From the NCBI GenBank assembly GCA_021780975.1, contig JAJXXS010000162.1, positions 1-8,319 of the forward strand: a DNA stretch of 8,319 nucleotides, in the 5' to 3' direction. Shown here one piece after another: positions 1-6,847 of this stretch. Under the pieces are notes generated by a model. The model had not been told where the DNA came from and ran no database searches. It was given only the letters and a program-made list of their open reading frames with translations. Source of the DNA: Pseudomonadota bacterium. GTDB lineage: Bacteria; Pseudomonadota; Gammaproteobacteria; Burkholderiales; Thiobacillaceae. The stretch's first letter is position 1. Each line of letters starts with the position of its first letter. The position numbers were made by a program, and so were the translations under genes.

Positions 1-15
1 TCATGGCGGCTCCTC
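1..15 (-). other. Ribosome binding site and start codon of a further gene leaving the window
   Basis: GAGGAG at 15-10 is followed after five bases by ATG at 4-2 on the minus strand. This is a well-spaced translation start in the same direction as all other genes. Only the start codon lies in the window, so the product is unknown. The 45 bases between it and the terminator show no clear promoter, apart from a GATAAT-like element near 55-60. Confidence 0.4.
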
Positions 16-60
16 GCACCCTGGTTGGAAAAATCCGCGCCAGCGTGGTTCCGCCATTAT

Positions 61-90
61 CCAATAAAAAGGCCGGGCAATGCCCGGCCT
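61..90 (-). terminator. Intrinsic terminator after the porin gene
   Basis: On the minus strand GGCCGGGC-ATT-GCCCGGCC (stem 71-89) is followed at once by TTTTTATT. This eight-pair GC stem with a three-base loop and T-run is a textbook Rho-independent terminator. It lies 23 bases after the stop codon of the FadL-like gene and closes the leftward transcript. The flanking A residues on the other side also give a short U-run in the opposite sense only weakly, so it is mainly unidirectional. Confidence 0.9.
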
Positions 91-112
91 TGCACCTCAT
101 GCGAGCAGGTGC

Positions 113-1384
113 TTACATCTTCCAGCCGTAGGAGATGCCGATGGAGTTTTCGTACATCTTGATCGTCTCCGTGCCGGAGGGGCTTCCGCCTGAGAACACC
201 GGAAGAATAGAGGCGCCGCTCACACTGTTCTGGAAGGCATGCATGTAAGCCAGAGTGAGTTCGCCGCCGCTGGGCATGGTGTAGGTGGCACCCAGGGTGA
301 GATGGTCTTCGATGACCCCCGGGGCCAGAATGTTGAAAGTCACATCACGGGACTGGATGGGATTGTCGCAATGGTTGTAACCGGCACGGAACGTCCACTG
401 CTTGTCATAGCGGTACTCTCCACCCAACTTCCAGACATTGATGTCCTTCCAGCCAAACCCAGGGCCACCGGCAGCCCCTAATTGTGCGTGGTTCGTGCTG
501 GGATTGCCGATGGATGACACGCCCCCATAATTGATGCGCTGGTAATCCGCTGCGAGGGTCAGACCCGGCGTAGCCTTCCAGGCGAAGCCGACACTGTAGT
601 TTTCTGGAATGTCGAACAAACCACCATCGGCGAACAGCCCGGAATACTTGCCGAACTTGGTCATGCGCATCTTGGTGGCGTAGCTAACCCCGATGGAGAA
701 GGTGGGCGTCAGTTGGCCCAGGTAACCGATTCGGACGCCTACTCCAGTCGAATCATCCCAGCCCTTATTAGTCACGTTGTTGGGGCTCTGGGAAATATTA
801 TTTTGAGTAAAGGCCTGGAGGCCATAGGCTTCAAAGCGCTGATAACCCAAAAGTGGCGCGATGCCGATAGAGTTTGTGGCATTGAGTTTGTAGGCCAGTG
901 TAGGCGCCACAATCAATTGCATGAGGTTAACACCCAGCTTGCCATTGCCGCACAGCATGTTGGCCGCGCCTTGCCCGCAATTGAAACTATCCTGCTGATA
1001 GTTGGTATTCATACCGCCATTGCCGTACACCGTGACACCCAAGGCCAGATTGGGCTGCACCATGTGGTTGTAACCCAATTCAGGAACCGGAAAATAGTTT
1101 GAGTTGCTATCTACGGAACCATCCATTCCTGTACCTAGGCCGCTACGACTCGCCGAGCGACGCGGGCTGAAAATGGTCAGACCAAGATCAAGGCGATTGC
1201 CCACGAAGGCCATGGAGGCCGGGTTGTTGGCGCCGCCCATGGCGTCATCGGTCATGGCCGTAGCCGCGCCGCCCATGCCAGCGGCCTTCATACCGTAGGC
1301 ATCGGAGAAATAGCCGTCGGTGGCGTGGGCCAGGCCGGCTGCGGACATCAGGGAAATGGCTACTGCCAATCGGGTCAGCTTCAT
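113..1384 (-). CDS. FadL/OmpP1-family outer-membrane channel for hydrophobic compounds
   Basis: A 423-residue beta-barrel protein with a clear signal peptide: basic MKLTR, a hydrophobic core, and likely cleavage after LAHA. The mature N-terminus begins TDGYFSDAYGMKAAGMGGAA and continues to ANNPASMAF, the hatch region and NPA motif typical of FadL/TodX proteins. Alternating strands follow to a C-terminal GISYGWKM. The last residue is methionine rather than the usual phenylalanine, which is slightly unusual for barrel assembly. There are three cysteines: C136 and C145, nine residues apart and perhaps a loop disulfide, and C339. FadL-type channels move hydrophobic molecules such as fatty acids or aromatics by lateral diffusion. 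Next to a sulfur-oxidation operon, transport of hydrophobic sulfur species is conceivable but unproven. It sits 114 bases behind lipS2 and ends before a strong terminator, so it may be the last gene of the unit or a separate one. Numbering uses the second ATG. Confidence 0.88.
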   Translation of the reverse strand: MKLTRLAVAISLMSAAGLAHATDGYFSDAYGMKAAGMGGAATAMTDDAMGGANNPASMAFVGNRLDLGLTIFSPRRSASRSGLGTGMDGSVDSNSNYFPVPELGYNHMVQPNLALGVTVYGNGGMNTNYQQDSFNCGQGAANMLCGNGKLGVNLMQLIVAPTLAYKLNATNSIGIAPLLGYQRFEAYGLQAFTQNNISQSPNNVTNKGWDDSTGVGVRIGYLGQLTPTFSIGVSYATKMRMTKFGKYSGLFADGGLFDIPENYSVGFAWKATPGLTLAADYQRINYGGVSSIGNPSTNHAQLGAAGGPGFGWKDINVWKLGGEYRYDKQWTFRAGYNHCDNPIQSRDVTFNILAPGVIEDHLTLGATYTMPSGGELTLAYMHAFQNSVSGASILPVFSGGSPSGTETIKMYENSIGISYGWKM

Positions 1385-1498
1385 TGTCATCCTCGCAGTC
1401 TTGATTAGTGGTGATGTGCTACTAAAGGCACGTTGGCCTTAGCGGACATAATAGTGCGGGCTTTAGAGTTGACGTGGTACAAAATTTCCACATTGTGG
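1385..1498 (-). promoter_or_regulatory. Intergenic region between lipS2 and the porin gene, possible weak promoter
   Basis: A 114-base gap visibly richer in A and T than the lip genes. It holds TATTAT at 1453-1448, a fair -10 element, but no good -35 at 16-18 bases. A short palindrome CCACATTGTGG (1488-1498) abuts the lipS2 stop and could be an operator half. A weak hairpin with a five-pair stem (AAGGC/GCCTT, 1425-1440) is followed by only three T residues. No strong terminator was found, so read-through from lipS2 into the porin gene is possible. Confidence 0.3.
1391..1394 (-). promoter_or_regulatory. Ribosome binding site deciding the porin gene start
   Basis: GAGG touches the first ATG at 1390 with no spacing but lies six bases before a second in-frame ATG at 1384. 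The second is therefore the likely start, giving a signal peptide that begins MKLTRLAV. Confidence 0.55.
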
Positions 1499-2635
1499 CT
1501 ATAAACCAACGCCGATATCCTCCCCGCCCATCTGGCGCTTGACTCCTTCCACGTCGCGCTTGGCCAGAGCGAAAGGAAATGAATAAATGTCCGTGGGGCT
1601 GGAATCCCCATAAGGGCGGTTGCAGGCGGACACTTCCTCGTCGTCCTTGCCGGGGCAACCCGATGTCTGGAAGGGCTTGCCGGAGCGAATGAGCTCAGCC
1701 AGCTCGTTTTCGGGAAGGCCGAAACCGACCACGCGCCCAGCGGCATCAAAATGCATCTGCGCCACATGCCCCCCGGCGTAATCGATGATGAAGCGCGCGA
1801 GCTGCACGCGTCGCCACTGGCCGCGATCGCAGGCGGGCCAGTCTTCCATGAGCGAGCCGCGCTCGGGGAAGAAGGCGAACATGTGGTTGTGGCCGCCCAT
1901 GTCCTTGATGCGCTGGCACACTTCGAGGATTTCGCGCTCGGTCTCGCCCATGCCGCAGATGAGGTGGGCGCCGAACTTTTCCGGGCCGAAGATTTCCGCC
2001 GCCCATTCGATGGCCTGCCAGTATTTCGCGTAGCGGTGCGGGGACTCCACGGTCTTGCCGCGCGTGCGCTCGAAAATCTCCGGCGTCACCGCATCCAGCG
2101 CCACGGTAAAGATGTCAGCGCCCATGGCCTTCAGCTCCACGAGGTCGGCCTTCTCCATGGTGGTGGGGTTGGAGAGTATGGACACCGGCACATGCGGCAC
2201 GGCCTCCACCCATTTCTGCAGCAGCACGCGGGTGTCGGCGTCGGAGTTGGGATGCGTGATCATGGAAATGCACATGCGCTGGAACTGGCCGCGGTCACCT
2301 CCCGCCTTGACCCGTTCGATGACCTCGTCGTAGCGCGCCGTGGGCCAATCCACGCGGATGAAATTGCGGTCGGCGTAGTCGCGCGCCTCCTCGCGGTGGC
2401 GTGCGAGGCCGCAGTAGGCGCAATTGGCGCGGCAGCCCTCCGGGTAGGTCACCAGCAGATTGAGGCAATGGGTGCACGCGGTGCGGTGCATCTTGCCCGG
2501 CACCAGCCCCAGGGTGATGGCGGCCGCCGTGCTCATCTGCACATATTCGGGGGAGCGCATGGCGGGGGTTTTGATGTGGTAGTTGGGCCGATAGAAATTG
2601 ACCGGCTGGACATCGTTTTCTAGCACTGTGCTCAT
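1499..2635 (-). CDS. lipS2: Second radical SAM protein of the LipS1/LipS2 lipoyl synthase pair
   Basis: A 378-residue radical SAM protein resembling the biotin-synthase-related group COG2516. The cluster motif is C68-x3-C72-x2-C75 (GCRANCAYC). It is preceded by a CxxC (C54, C57 in TACTHC) and matched near the C-terminus by C327 (TSGCPG) and C338 (SACNRPYGD). These four cysteines are good candidates for an auxiliary sulfur-donating cluster; lipoyl synthase LipA and biotin synthase also use a second cluster as sulfur source. The barrel shows HLICGMGETEREI (224-236) and FFPERGS. It lacks the LipA N-terminal CX4CX5C motif, so it is not an ordinary LipA. The start has GGGAG about 7 bases upstream. 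With the other radical SAM gene it should complete sulfur insertion on octanoyl-LbpA. Role firm from context; the S1/S2 numbering is by position. Confidence 0.82.
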   Translation of the reverse strand: MSTVLENDVQPVNFYRPNYHIKTPAMRSPEYVQMSTAAAITLGLVPGKMHRTACTHCLNLLVTYPEGCRANCAYCGLARHREEARDYADRNFIRVDWPTARYDEVIERVKAGGDRGQFQRMCISMITHPNSDADTRVLLQKWVEAVPHVPVSILSNPTTMEKADLVELKAMGADIFTVALDAVTPEIFERTRGKTVESPHRYAKYWQAIEWAAEIFGPEKFGAHLICGMGETEREILEVCQRIKDMGGHNHMFAFFPERGSLMEDWPACDRGQWRRVQLARFIIDYAGGHVAQMHFDAAGRVVGFGLPENELAELIRSGKPFQTSGCPGKDDEEVSACNRPYGDSSPTDIYSFPFALAKRDVEGVKRQMGGEDIGVGL

Positions 2636-2666
2636 GACTCACTCCCGGCCCGCGAGGGCAAAAGAT

Positions 2667-3728
2667 TCAGGCGGCGAAATATTCCGGAAACGCGATCCAG
2701 CCGCGGCGGTGAAATCCATCCTGCTTGGCCTCGGCGCCGCGCCAACCGTCCAGCATCTGGCGGCGGCGCGCCGCAGCGCGGGCGAGGCTGGCCTCGAACT
2801 GGTCGCGCATGTCCTCTTCGAAATCATCCAATGCGGCCTTGGCGCCCCTGAGATATTCGGCCGCGGCACGCCCGGCACGCTCCCCGGACACGACCGCCGC
2901 AGCGATGCCCGCCCCGCTGATGGGATGGGTGAAGCCCGCGGCGTCGCCGGCGAACAGCACGTCGTTCACGACCAGACGCTCGCGCAGCCCGCCCACGGGG
3001 ATGGCCCCGCCGGTGCGGCAGAGGATGGCTTCCCCCAACCTCCCGGCGGCCACCAGGCGGCGATGCAAGGCGTCCAGCGGCTGCTTGAGGTCGGCCTGCA
3101 GGTGCTTGTCAGCGCCCAAACCGAGATTCGCGCAGCCGCCCTTGGGAAAGAGCCAGGCATAACCCCCGGGATAGTCGGGCGCAAGCCAGATGTCGGTGTC
3201 GGCGTAGGGTACCTGCAGCGGCACGGTGTACTGGCGCGTGTGCACGGTTTCCAGTTCGGGCAAGCCCAACGCCTTCGCCACCGTGGAATGCGGACCGTCC
3301 GCCGCCACCAGCAGCCGGTAGTTCACCGTCTGCTCGCCGGCCGCGCTGCGCAGGGTGGCCTGGTGGCGCAGCGCATCGAGATGCACCAGTTGCGTGGCGG
3401 TCGCCAACGCCGCTCCGGCCCCGTGCGCCTCTGCGGCCAACGCGTGATCGAACGCCGCCCGGTCTATCATCAGGCCGGGGAACTCGGTGTGCGTCTGAGC
3501 ACCTGACGGCAGCACGCTCCGCATGCCGGCGATGGTCTGCCGTAGCACACCGTCACCCTGCGCGTAACGGCCTAGCGGGCGCGGGATGAATTCGGCGCAC
3601 TGCACCGGCAGGCCGATTTCATGGCGCTTGTCCGCGCCCAGCACCCGCGCTCCGGCCCGCGCTGCCGCTGCGGCAGCGGCGCTGCCGGCGGGGCCCAGGC
3701 CCACGACCAGGACATCCGCGATCCTCAT
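2667..3728 (-). CDS. lipT: LipT, FAD-dependent oxidoreductase of the geranylgeranyl reductase family
   Basis: A 353-residue flavoprotein. The N-terminal FAD-binding motif is VVGLGPAG (GxGxxG at 10-15), the middle DG motif is AADGPHS (D144-G145), and the late GD motif is FAGDAAGFTHPISGAGI (G261-D262). PVQCAEF (41-47) matches the conserved cysteine region of geranylgeranyl-reductase-like proteins. There is no signal peptide and no membrane helix. Its place between the ligase and lipS2 identifies it as LipT, which accompanies the lipoate assembly genes of sHdr loci. The sequence does not show its substrate; supplying electrons to the radical SAM proteins or acting on the lipoyl group are possibilities only. 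AGGTGG precedes the start by about six bases, inside the end of slpl. The gene ends 31 bases before lipS2. Family secure; role tentative. Confidence 0.85.
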   Translation of the reverse strand: MRIADVLVVGLGPAGSAAAAAAARAGARVLGADKRHEIGLPVQCAEFIPRPLGRYAQGDGVLRQTIAGMRSVLPSGAQTHTEFPGLMIDRAAFDHALAAEAHGAGAALATATQLVHLDALRHQATLRSAAGEQTVNYRLLVAADGPHSTVAKALGLPELETVHTRQYTVPLQVPYADTDIWLAPDYPGGYAWLFPKGGCANLGLGADKHLQADLKQPLDALHRRLVAAGRLGEAILCRTGGAIPVGGLRERLVVNDVLFAGDAAGFTHPISGAGIAAAVVSGERAGRAAAEYLRGAKAALDDFEEDMRDQFEASLARAAARRRQMLDGWRGAEAKQDGFHRRGWIAFPEYFAA

Positions 3729-4798
3729 GCGGCCACCTGCGGCACGACGCCCAAGGCCTGGCGCACGATACGGGCGAAATTGACCGGATCGAACTGCAGG
3801 CAGTCCACCTCGTGCGTGGCGAAAAAGTTCGCCACGGTGGATTCCAGGCGCTCCAGAGATGTATTGCGCAGCGCCGCCTCCAGATCCATGACGGCACGCC
3901 GCGGTGCGACGAAGAAATCGCCGCTGAACCAGACCTGCTTGATGCGTTCTCCTGCCGCATCAAAATCCACGCTGGCGGAAACAAGTCCACCGGGAAACTT
4001 CTGCGTCGCATGGCACAAACTACGGTCGGCGGGAGGCTTCTCCACCAGATGTATCCACCCTGGCTGCGCGACTTCCTGCAGCGCTGCGCCCCATCGCTCC
4101 TCTTCCTCACTGATCAGGCCGGAAGGCTCAAAGGCAACACCCAATCCCTCGGCGAACGCTTCCACCAGAACCTCTTGTACCCGGGACAACGCAGGCACGT
4201 CACCGGTCAGTTCGCGCAGCGTGACGATACGCTCGCGCGCGTTCGCCATCGCCTTGTCGGAAAGTTTTTCCGCCGAAACGCGCAGCACCCGCAGCATCCT
4301 TTCCACATCAAAATCGAGCAGCAGCGTGCCCTGGAACAGCAGGGCATCACCCTCGACAATCCCACCGGTGCCGGAAATTTTTCTTCCTGCCACCTCTATA
4401 TCGTTGCGCGGACGAAAACGGGCATCGACGCCAAGACCGCGCATGCCACTGGCCGCCAGCTCGCACAGGCGCCGCGAGATCGCCTCCATGTCGGCAAGCC
4501 CCAGATCGCGCCGCCCCACATAAAGCTCCCATCCCAGTTGCCCAGGGTCAAAATAGATGGCACCGCCGCCAGTGATACGACGCTGCACCTCGATGCCCTG
4601 GGCCTGACAGTATTCCAGGTCGAGTTCCTGTGCCGCGCTCTGGTGATATCCCAGCAGCGCACACGGAGTGAAGCGCAAAAAACGCAGGGTGTTCGGTGAT
4701 TCACCCGCCGCGCGCGCTTCCAGCAGGGCACGGTTCAAGGAGATATTGTGGGCGGCGCTGCGCAGACCAGTATCGAGCAGTCGCCACGTCTGGCTCAT
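3725..4798 (-). CDS. slpl(AB): sHdr-associated lipoate:protein ligase, fused sLpl(AB) type
   Basis: A 357-residue ligase of the biotin/lipoate ligase superfamily. Visible motifs are RRITGGGA (73-80), the nucleotide/lipoate-binding glycine loop; NDIEVAGRKISG (132-143) with the catalytic-type lysine K140; and FQGTLLLDFD (155-164). The C-terminal part from about residue 255 carries the accessory-domain pattern KFPGG (267-271) and VWFSGDFF (289-296), so both the LplA-like catalytic and LplB-like accessory parts are in one chain. It activates octanoate or lipoate as an acyl-AMP and loads it on the lysine of LbpA. The sHdr-type ligases are a separate branch dedicated to LbpA. The gene begins one base after lipS1 and its stop overlaps the lipT start (ATGA), which suggests coupled translation. 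Nothing essential appears missing. Confidence 0.9.
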   Translation of the reverse strand: MSQTWRLLDTGLRSAAHNISLNRALLEARAAGESPNTLRFLRFTPCALLGYHQSAAQELDLEYCQAQGIEVQRRITGGGAIYFDPGQLGWELYVGRRDLGLADMEAISRRLCELAASGMRGLGVDARFRPRNDIEVAGRKISGTGGIVEGDALLFQGTLLLDFDVERMLRVLRVSAEKLSDKAMANARERIVTLRELTGDVPALSRVQEVLVEAFAEGLGVAFEPSGLISEEEERWGAALQEVAQPGWIHLVEKPPADRSLCHATQKFPGGLVSASVDFDAAGERIKQVWFSGDFFVAPRRAVMDLEAALRNTSLERLESTVANFFATHEVDCLQFDPVNFARIVRQALGVVPQVAA

Positions 4799-4799
4799 G

Positions 4800-5939
4800 T
4801 CAGTGGCAGCCGCCCGCGTTTTCTGTCACCACGGAGATGCCCGCAAGGCGCCCCGTAGCGCGGCGACGCTCCATTGCCATGATGCGCGCGACATCCACCT
4901 GCAGTCCTGATTGATCGGTGTCCAAAGCCATGACCTCGTCGCCGACGGCAATGGAGCAGCAGGCTGGCGTCACCCGCACGTCGCGCATCAAGCGTGCCGC
5001 CAATTCCACAACGCCGTCGGCGGGATGCGCCAAGCCATTGAGGCCCGCCATGACCGCATAGCTGTCGATTTCCTGTTTGGCCCTGCCCGGCGGACGCGCA
5101 CACCCGAGCAGAATCGGCAAACCGGGGAGGGCTTGGCGGGCGCGCAGGAAGAAACGGCCAACCTCATGGCTGTCGGGCGTCACGAAAGGGCGCTTCTGCG
5201 GCGCGTAGAAAGGCATCACCACGACCAGCACGAGTGCAGTAGGAAGATGCCGAGCCACGATTTCGAGCGCGTTGTCCTCGCCCAGAAAGCGGCCGTAATG
5301 CAGCCCCAGGACGATGTGCGGCACGACCCGCATTCTGCTCGCCACCAAATATTCCAGGCTGCGCTCGAAATCGTCCACCGTGCGCTTGAGGTGATACACC
5401 TGGGTGATGGTTTCCTGCGCACCGATCACGTCCATCATGGCGGCGTCGATGCCGGAATCCTCCATCCGCCTGGCAATGTCATGGCTGACCAGGGCGGTGT
5501 GCAGGGCGATGCGGAATTGCGGGAATTGGTCCTTGATGCGGCGGATGGTGCCGTAATAAGCGTCGTACTCGACCTCATTGCGATGGTTCGATCCGCCGGT
5601 AAGCAGCATGCCCTGCGCGCCGGCACCCACCTGTTCGTTGACCACTCGCCAAAGCTCATCCGGCGTGCGTGCCGGAATCATCGGCTCAAGTATCTTGGCC
5701 TTGCAATGGTCGCATTGCAGCTTGCACTCCGCCCCCGTGATCGACACTGCCGGCCAGGCGCTCTTGCCGCAACCGCTGATCTCCGTGGTGGCGTAGGCCT
5801 TGAAGGTGGGGGTATAGAAATTCACCCGCCCCATCTGGGTGCCGCCCGCACTGGCTTGCATCTGTGCGACCAGGGCGCCATCCAGTTCCGCGGTTTCCAA
5901 CGCCTCCACCTGTGTAAAGGCCTCCAGCCAGGTGCTCAT
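4800..5939 (-). CDS. lipS1: Radical SAM protein of the LipS1/LipS2 lipoyl synthase pair
   Basis: A 379-residue radical SAM protein, cytoplasmic. The cluster motif C72-x3-C76-x2-C79 (CKLQCDHC) opens the barrel. It is followed by LLTGGSNHR (residues 112-120, the GGE-like SAM-binding strand), DVIGAQETI and VVPHIVLGLHYGRFLGE, the pattern of the uncharacterised biotin-synthase-homologue group COG1856. Extra cysteines at C57 (SGCGKS), C280 (LGCARP), C327-C328 (PACCS) and C378 near the C-terminal end are candidates for an auxiliary iron-sulfur cluster, which a sulfur-inserting enzyme would need. In lipoate assembly, LipS1 and LipS2 together insert sulfur at C6 and C8 of protein-bound octanoate. The next gene, the ligase, starts one base after the stop (TGACATG). 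The role is firm from context; which of the two radical SAM genes should be called lipS1 is not certain, and I used gene order. Confidence 0.82.
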   Translation of the reverse strand: MSTWLEAFTQVEALETAELDGALVAQMQASAGGTQMGRVNFYTPTFKAYATTEISGCGKSAWPAVSITGAECKLQCDHCKAKILEPMIPARTPDELWRVVNEQVGAGAQGMLLTGGSNHRNEVEYDAYYGTIRRIKDQFPQFRIALHTALVSHDIARRMEDSGIDAAMMDVIGAQETITQVYHLKRTVDDFERSLEYLVASRMRVVPHIVLGLHYGRFLGEDNALEIVARHLPTALVLVVVMPFYAPQKRPFVTPDSHEVGRFFLRARQALPGLPILLGCARPPGRAKQEIDSYAVMAGLNGLAHPADGVVELAARLMRDVRVTPACCSIAVGDEVMALDTDQSGLQVDVARIMAMERRRATGRLAGISVVTENAGGCH

Positions 5940-5997
5940 GATGGCCGCTCAGGCAATCGATACGCAAGGCCGGGGAGCCGGCTGCCGACCATCGGGC
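5940..5997 (-). other. 58-base intergenic spacer between lbpA2 and lipS1, with a small GC hairpin
   Basis: This is the largest gap inside the hdrC2-to-lipS2 train. It contains GCCGG-CTCC-CCGGC, a five-pair stem with a four-base loop (about 5970-5983). No T-run follows, so it is not a standard terminator. An in-frame TGA 12 bases before the lipS1 ATG rules out a longer lipS1. The spacer may mark an mRNA processing or stability point between the carrier genes and the assembly genes; this is inference. Confidence 0.35.
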
Positions 5998-6435
5998 TCA
6001 GCAACCGCCAAAACCGTCGGCATTCATTTTGACTTCGAAGGCGTTGGCCACGCCAGCACCGGTAACCAACCCCCCCGAATCGCCATCCCAGTTGCTTGGC
6101 TTCATCTTCACCAGCCATCCAGAGCCATAGGGATCGGCGTTGATGTTGCCGGGCTTGGCCGCAACGTCCGGATTGGTCGCGAGCACCTCGCCCGTCACGG
6201 GCGCCTTGACTGGCCCCACCCATTTGCCGGATTCCACCGTGCAGACGGATTTGTTCTGCTCGATTTCCTTGCCCACTTTCTTGGGCGTGTACGACACGAT
6301 CTCGCCAGCCAGGGAACAGGCATAGCTCGTCATCCCCACGGTGATGGTGCCATCGGCCTCCTTGCGGGCCCAGACGTTGTTCTCCACGTTGTAGTAAAGA
6401 TCGTCGGGAAGATTGCATCCACGTACGGTCGCCAT
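5998..6435 (-). CDS. lbpA2: LbpA2, second lipoate-binding GcvH-like protein
   Basis: A 145-residue H-protein-like paralogue of LbpA1. The lipoyl lysine is K71 in ESGKWVGP. The N-terminal half aligns well with LbpA1 (DLYYN..NNVWARKE.DG.ITVGMT), as does the DPYGSGWLVKMKP segment near residues 101-113. The C-terminus differs: it is glycine-rich and ends in cysteine (GFGGC, C145). Other cysteines are C7, C40 and C65. A strong GAGGAG at 6449-6444 stands 8 bases before the ATG, and the gene follows dsrE after 16 bases. It is expected to be lipoylated by the assembly enzymes encoded just downstream and to carry sulfur for sHdr. Thioalkalivibrio-type loci also hold two lbpA genes around a dsrE. Whether the two proteins have separate jobs is not known from sequence. 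The symbol number follows position. Confidence 0.92.
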   Translation of the reverse strand: MATVRGCNLPDDLYYNVENNVWARKEADGTITVGMTSYACSLAGEIVSYTPKKVGKEIEQNKSVCTVESGKWVGPVKAPVTGEVLATNPDVAAKPGNINADPYGSGWLVKMKPSNWDGDSGGLVTGAGVANAFEVKMNADGFGGC

Positions 6436-6451
6436 GCCTCGCTCTCCTCAG

Positions 6452-6847
6452 TTAAAAAAACATGGATTTGTCACAGCTCAGGATCAGGTCGGCCAGCGTT
6501 CCGGCACTGGAAATTTCATCCACCTCATCGATCACATCGCCGTCCGCTATTTCATATCCGGGCATGGCCGGCCTGCAGAGATGCAGTCTGACACCCGCCG
6601 CTTTGGCGTCACGTATGAATTGAAGTATTGTCTTGCCGCCCTGCATGGCTGTCAAACCCTCGGCCACGCCTTCCTTGGCAAGCAAAGACCCTTCCATGGT
6701 GAGGAATATGCTGACCCTTGCATCCATGGACGCGAGAATGGCTCCCAGGTAGAAAGGTGTCGCGCAGCGCTGCGGCGTGGCAGGTCCGCTGGTCATGACG
6801 ATGACCACCGACTTTTCCTCATTGTCCAGATAATGGGGGTCGCTCAT
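6452..6847 (-). CDS. dsrE: DsrE-family sulfur carrier protein
   Basis: A 131-residue DsrE/DsrF-like protein. The hydrophobic first strand (SVVIVMTSG), the PQRCATPF helix start (residues 25-32) and the VSIFLTMEGSLLAK strand-loop are typical of the family. Cysteines are C28, C91 and C125; C91 in LHLCRPAMPG sits where DsrE/TusD proteins carry their persulfide cysteine. Such proteins take part in cytoplasmic sulfane-sulfur relay with TusA and rhodanese; here the likely partners are LbpA and sHdr. I chose the start at 6847 over an in-frame ATG at 6898 because it forms a TGATG coupling with the lbpA1 stop and has GAGGTGG just upstream. The longer form would add 17 residues lying wholly inside lbpA1. 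Fold assignment is secure. Which DsrE subtype it is, and whether it is in a complex, cannot be read from sequence alone. Confidence 0.87.
   Translation of the reverse strand: MSDPHYLDNEEKSVVIVMTSGPATPQRCATPFYLGAILASMDARVSIFLTMEGSLLAKEGVAEGLTAMQGGKTILQFIRDAKAAGVRLHLCRPAMPGYEIADGDVIDEVDEISSAGTLADLILSCDKSMFF

Noticed and set aside
1425..1440. Hairpin between lipS2 and the porin gene as a terminator
   Set aside because: The stem has only five pairs and is followed by three T residues, too weak to call.
1405..1449. Possible 14-codon leader peptide ending in three histidines before the porin gene
   Set aside because: No ribosome binding site precedes it, and the nearby hairpin is weak with no attenuator pair. 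Three histidine codons are too few to argue for a his-type leader.
1751..3506. Plus-strand open frames of about 290 and 302 codons opposite lipS2 and lipT
   Set aside because: Both are shadows of well-supported minus-strand genes. Their composition is low-complexity and they show no domain pattern.
3655..3700. GC-rich inverted repeats (GCCGCTGCGGCAGCGGC)
   Set aside because: They lie inside lipT and simply encode the alanine-rich helix after the FAD-binding glycine motif.
3621..4699. Plus-strand open frames of about 300 and 295 codons opposite slpl(AB)
   Set aside because: Antisense to the ligase, mutually overlapping in different frames, and without family features.
4911..6032. Long plus-strand open frame (373 codons) opposite lipS1
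   Set aside because: It is antisense to a gene with intact radical SAM motifs. Its product is rich in His, Arg and Ala with no recognisable motif, as expected from GC-rich wobble positions.
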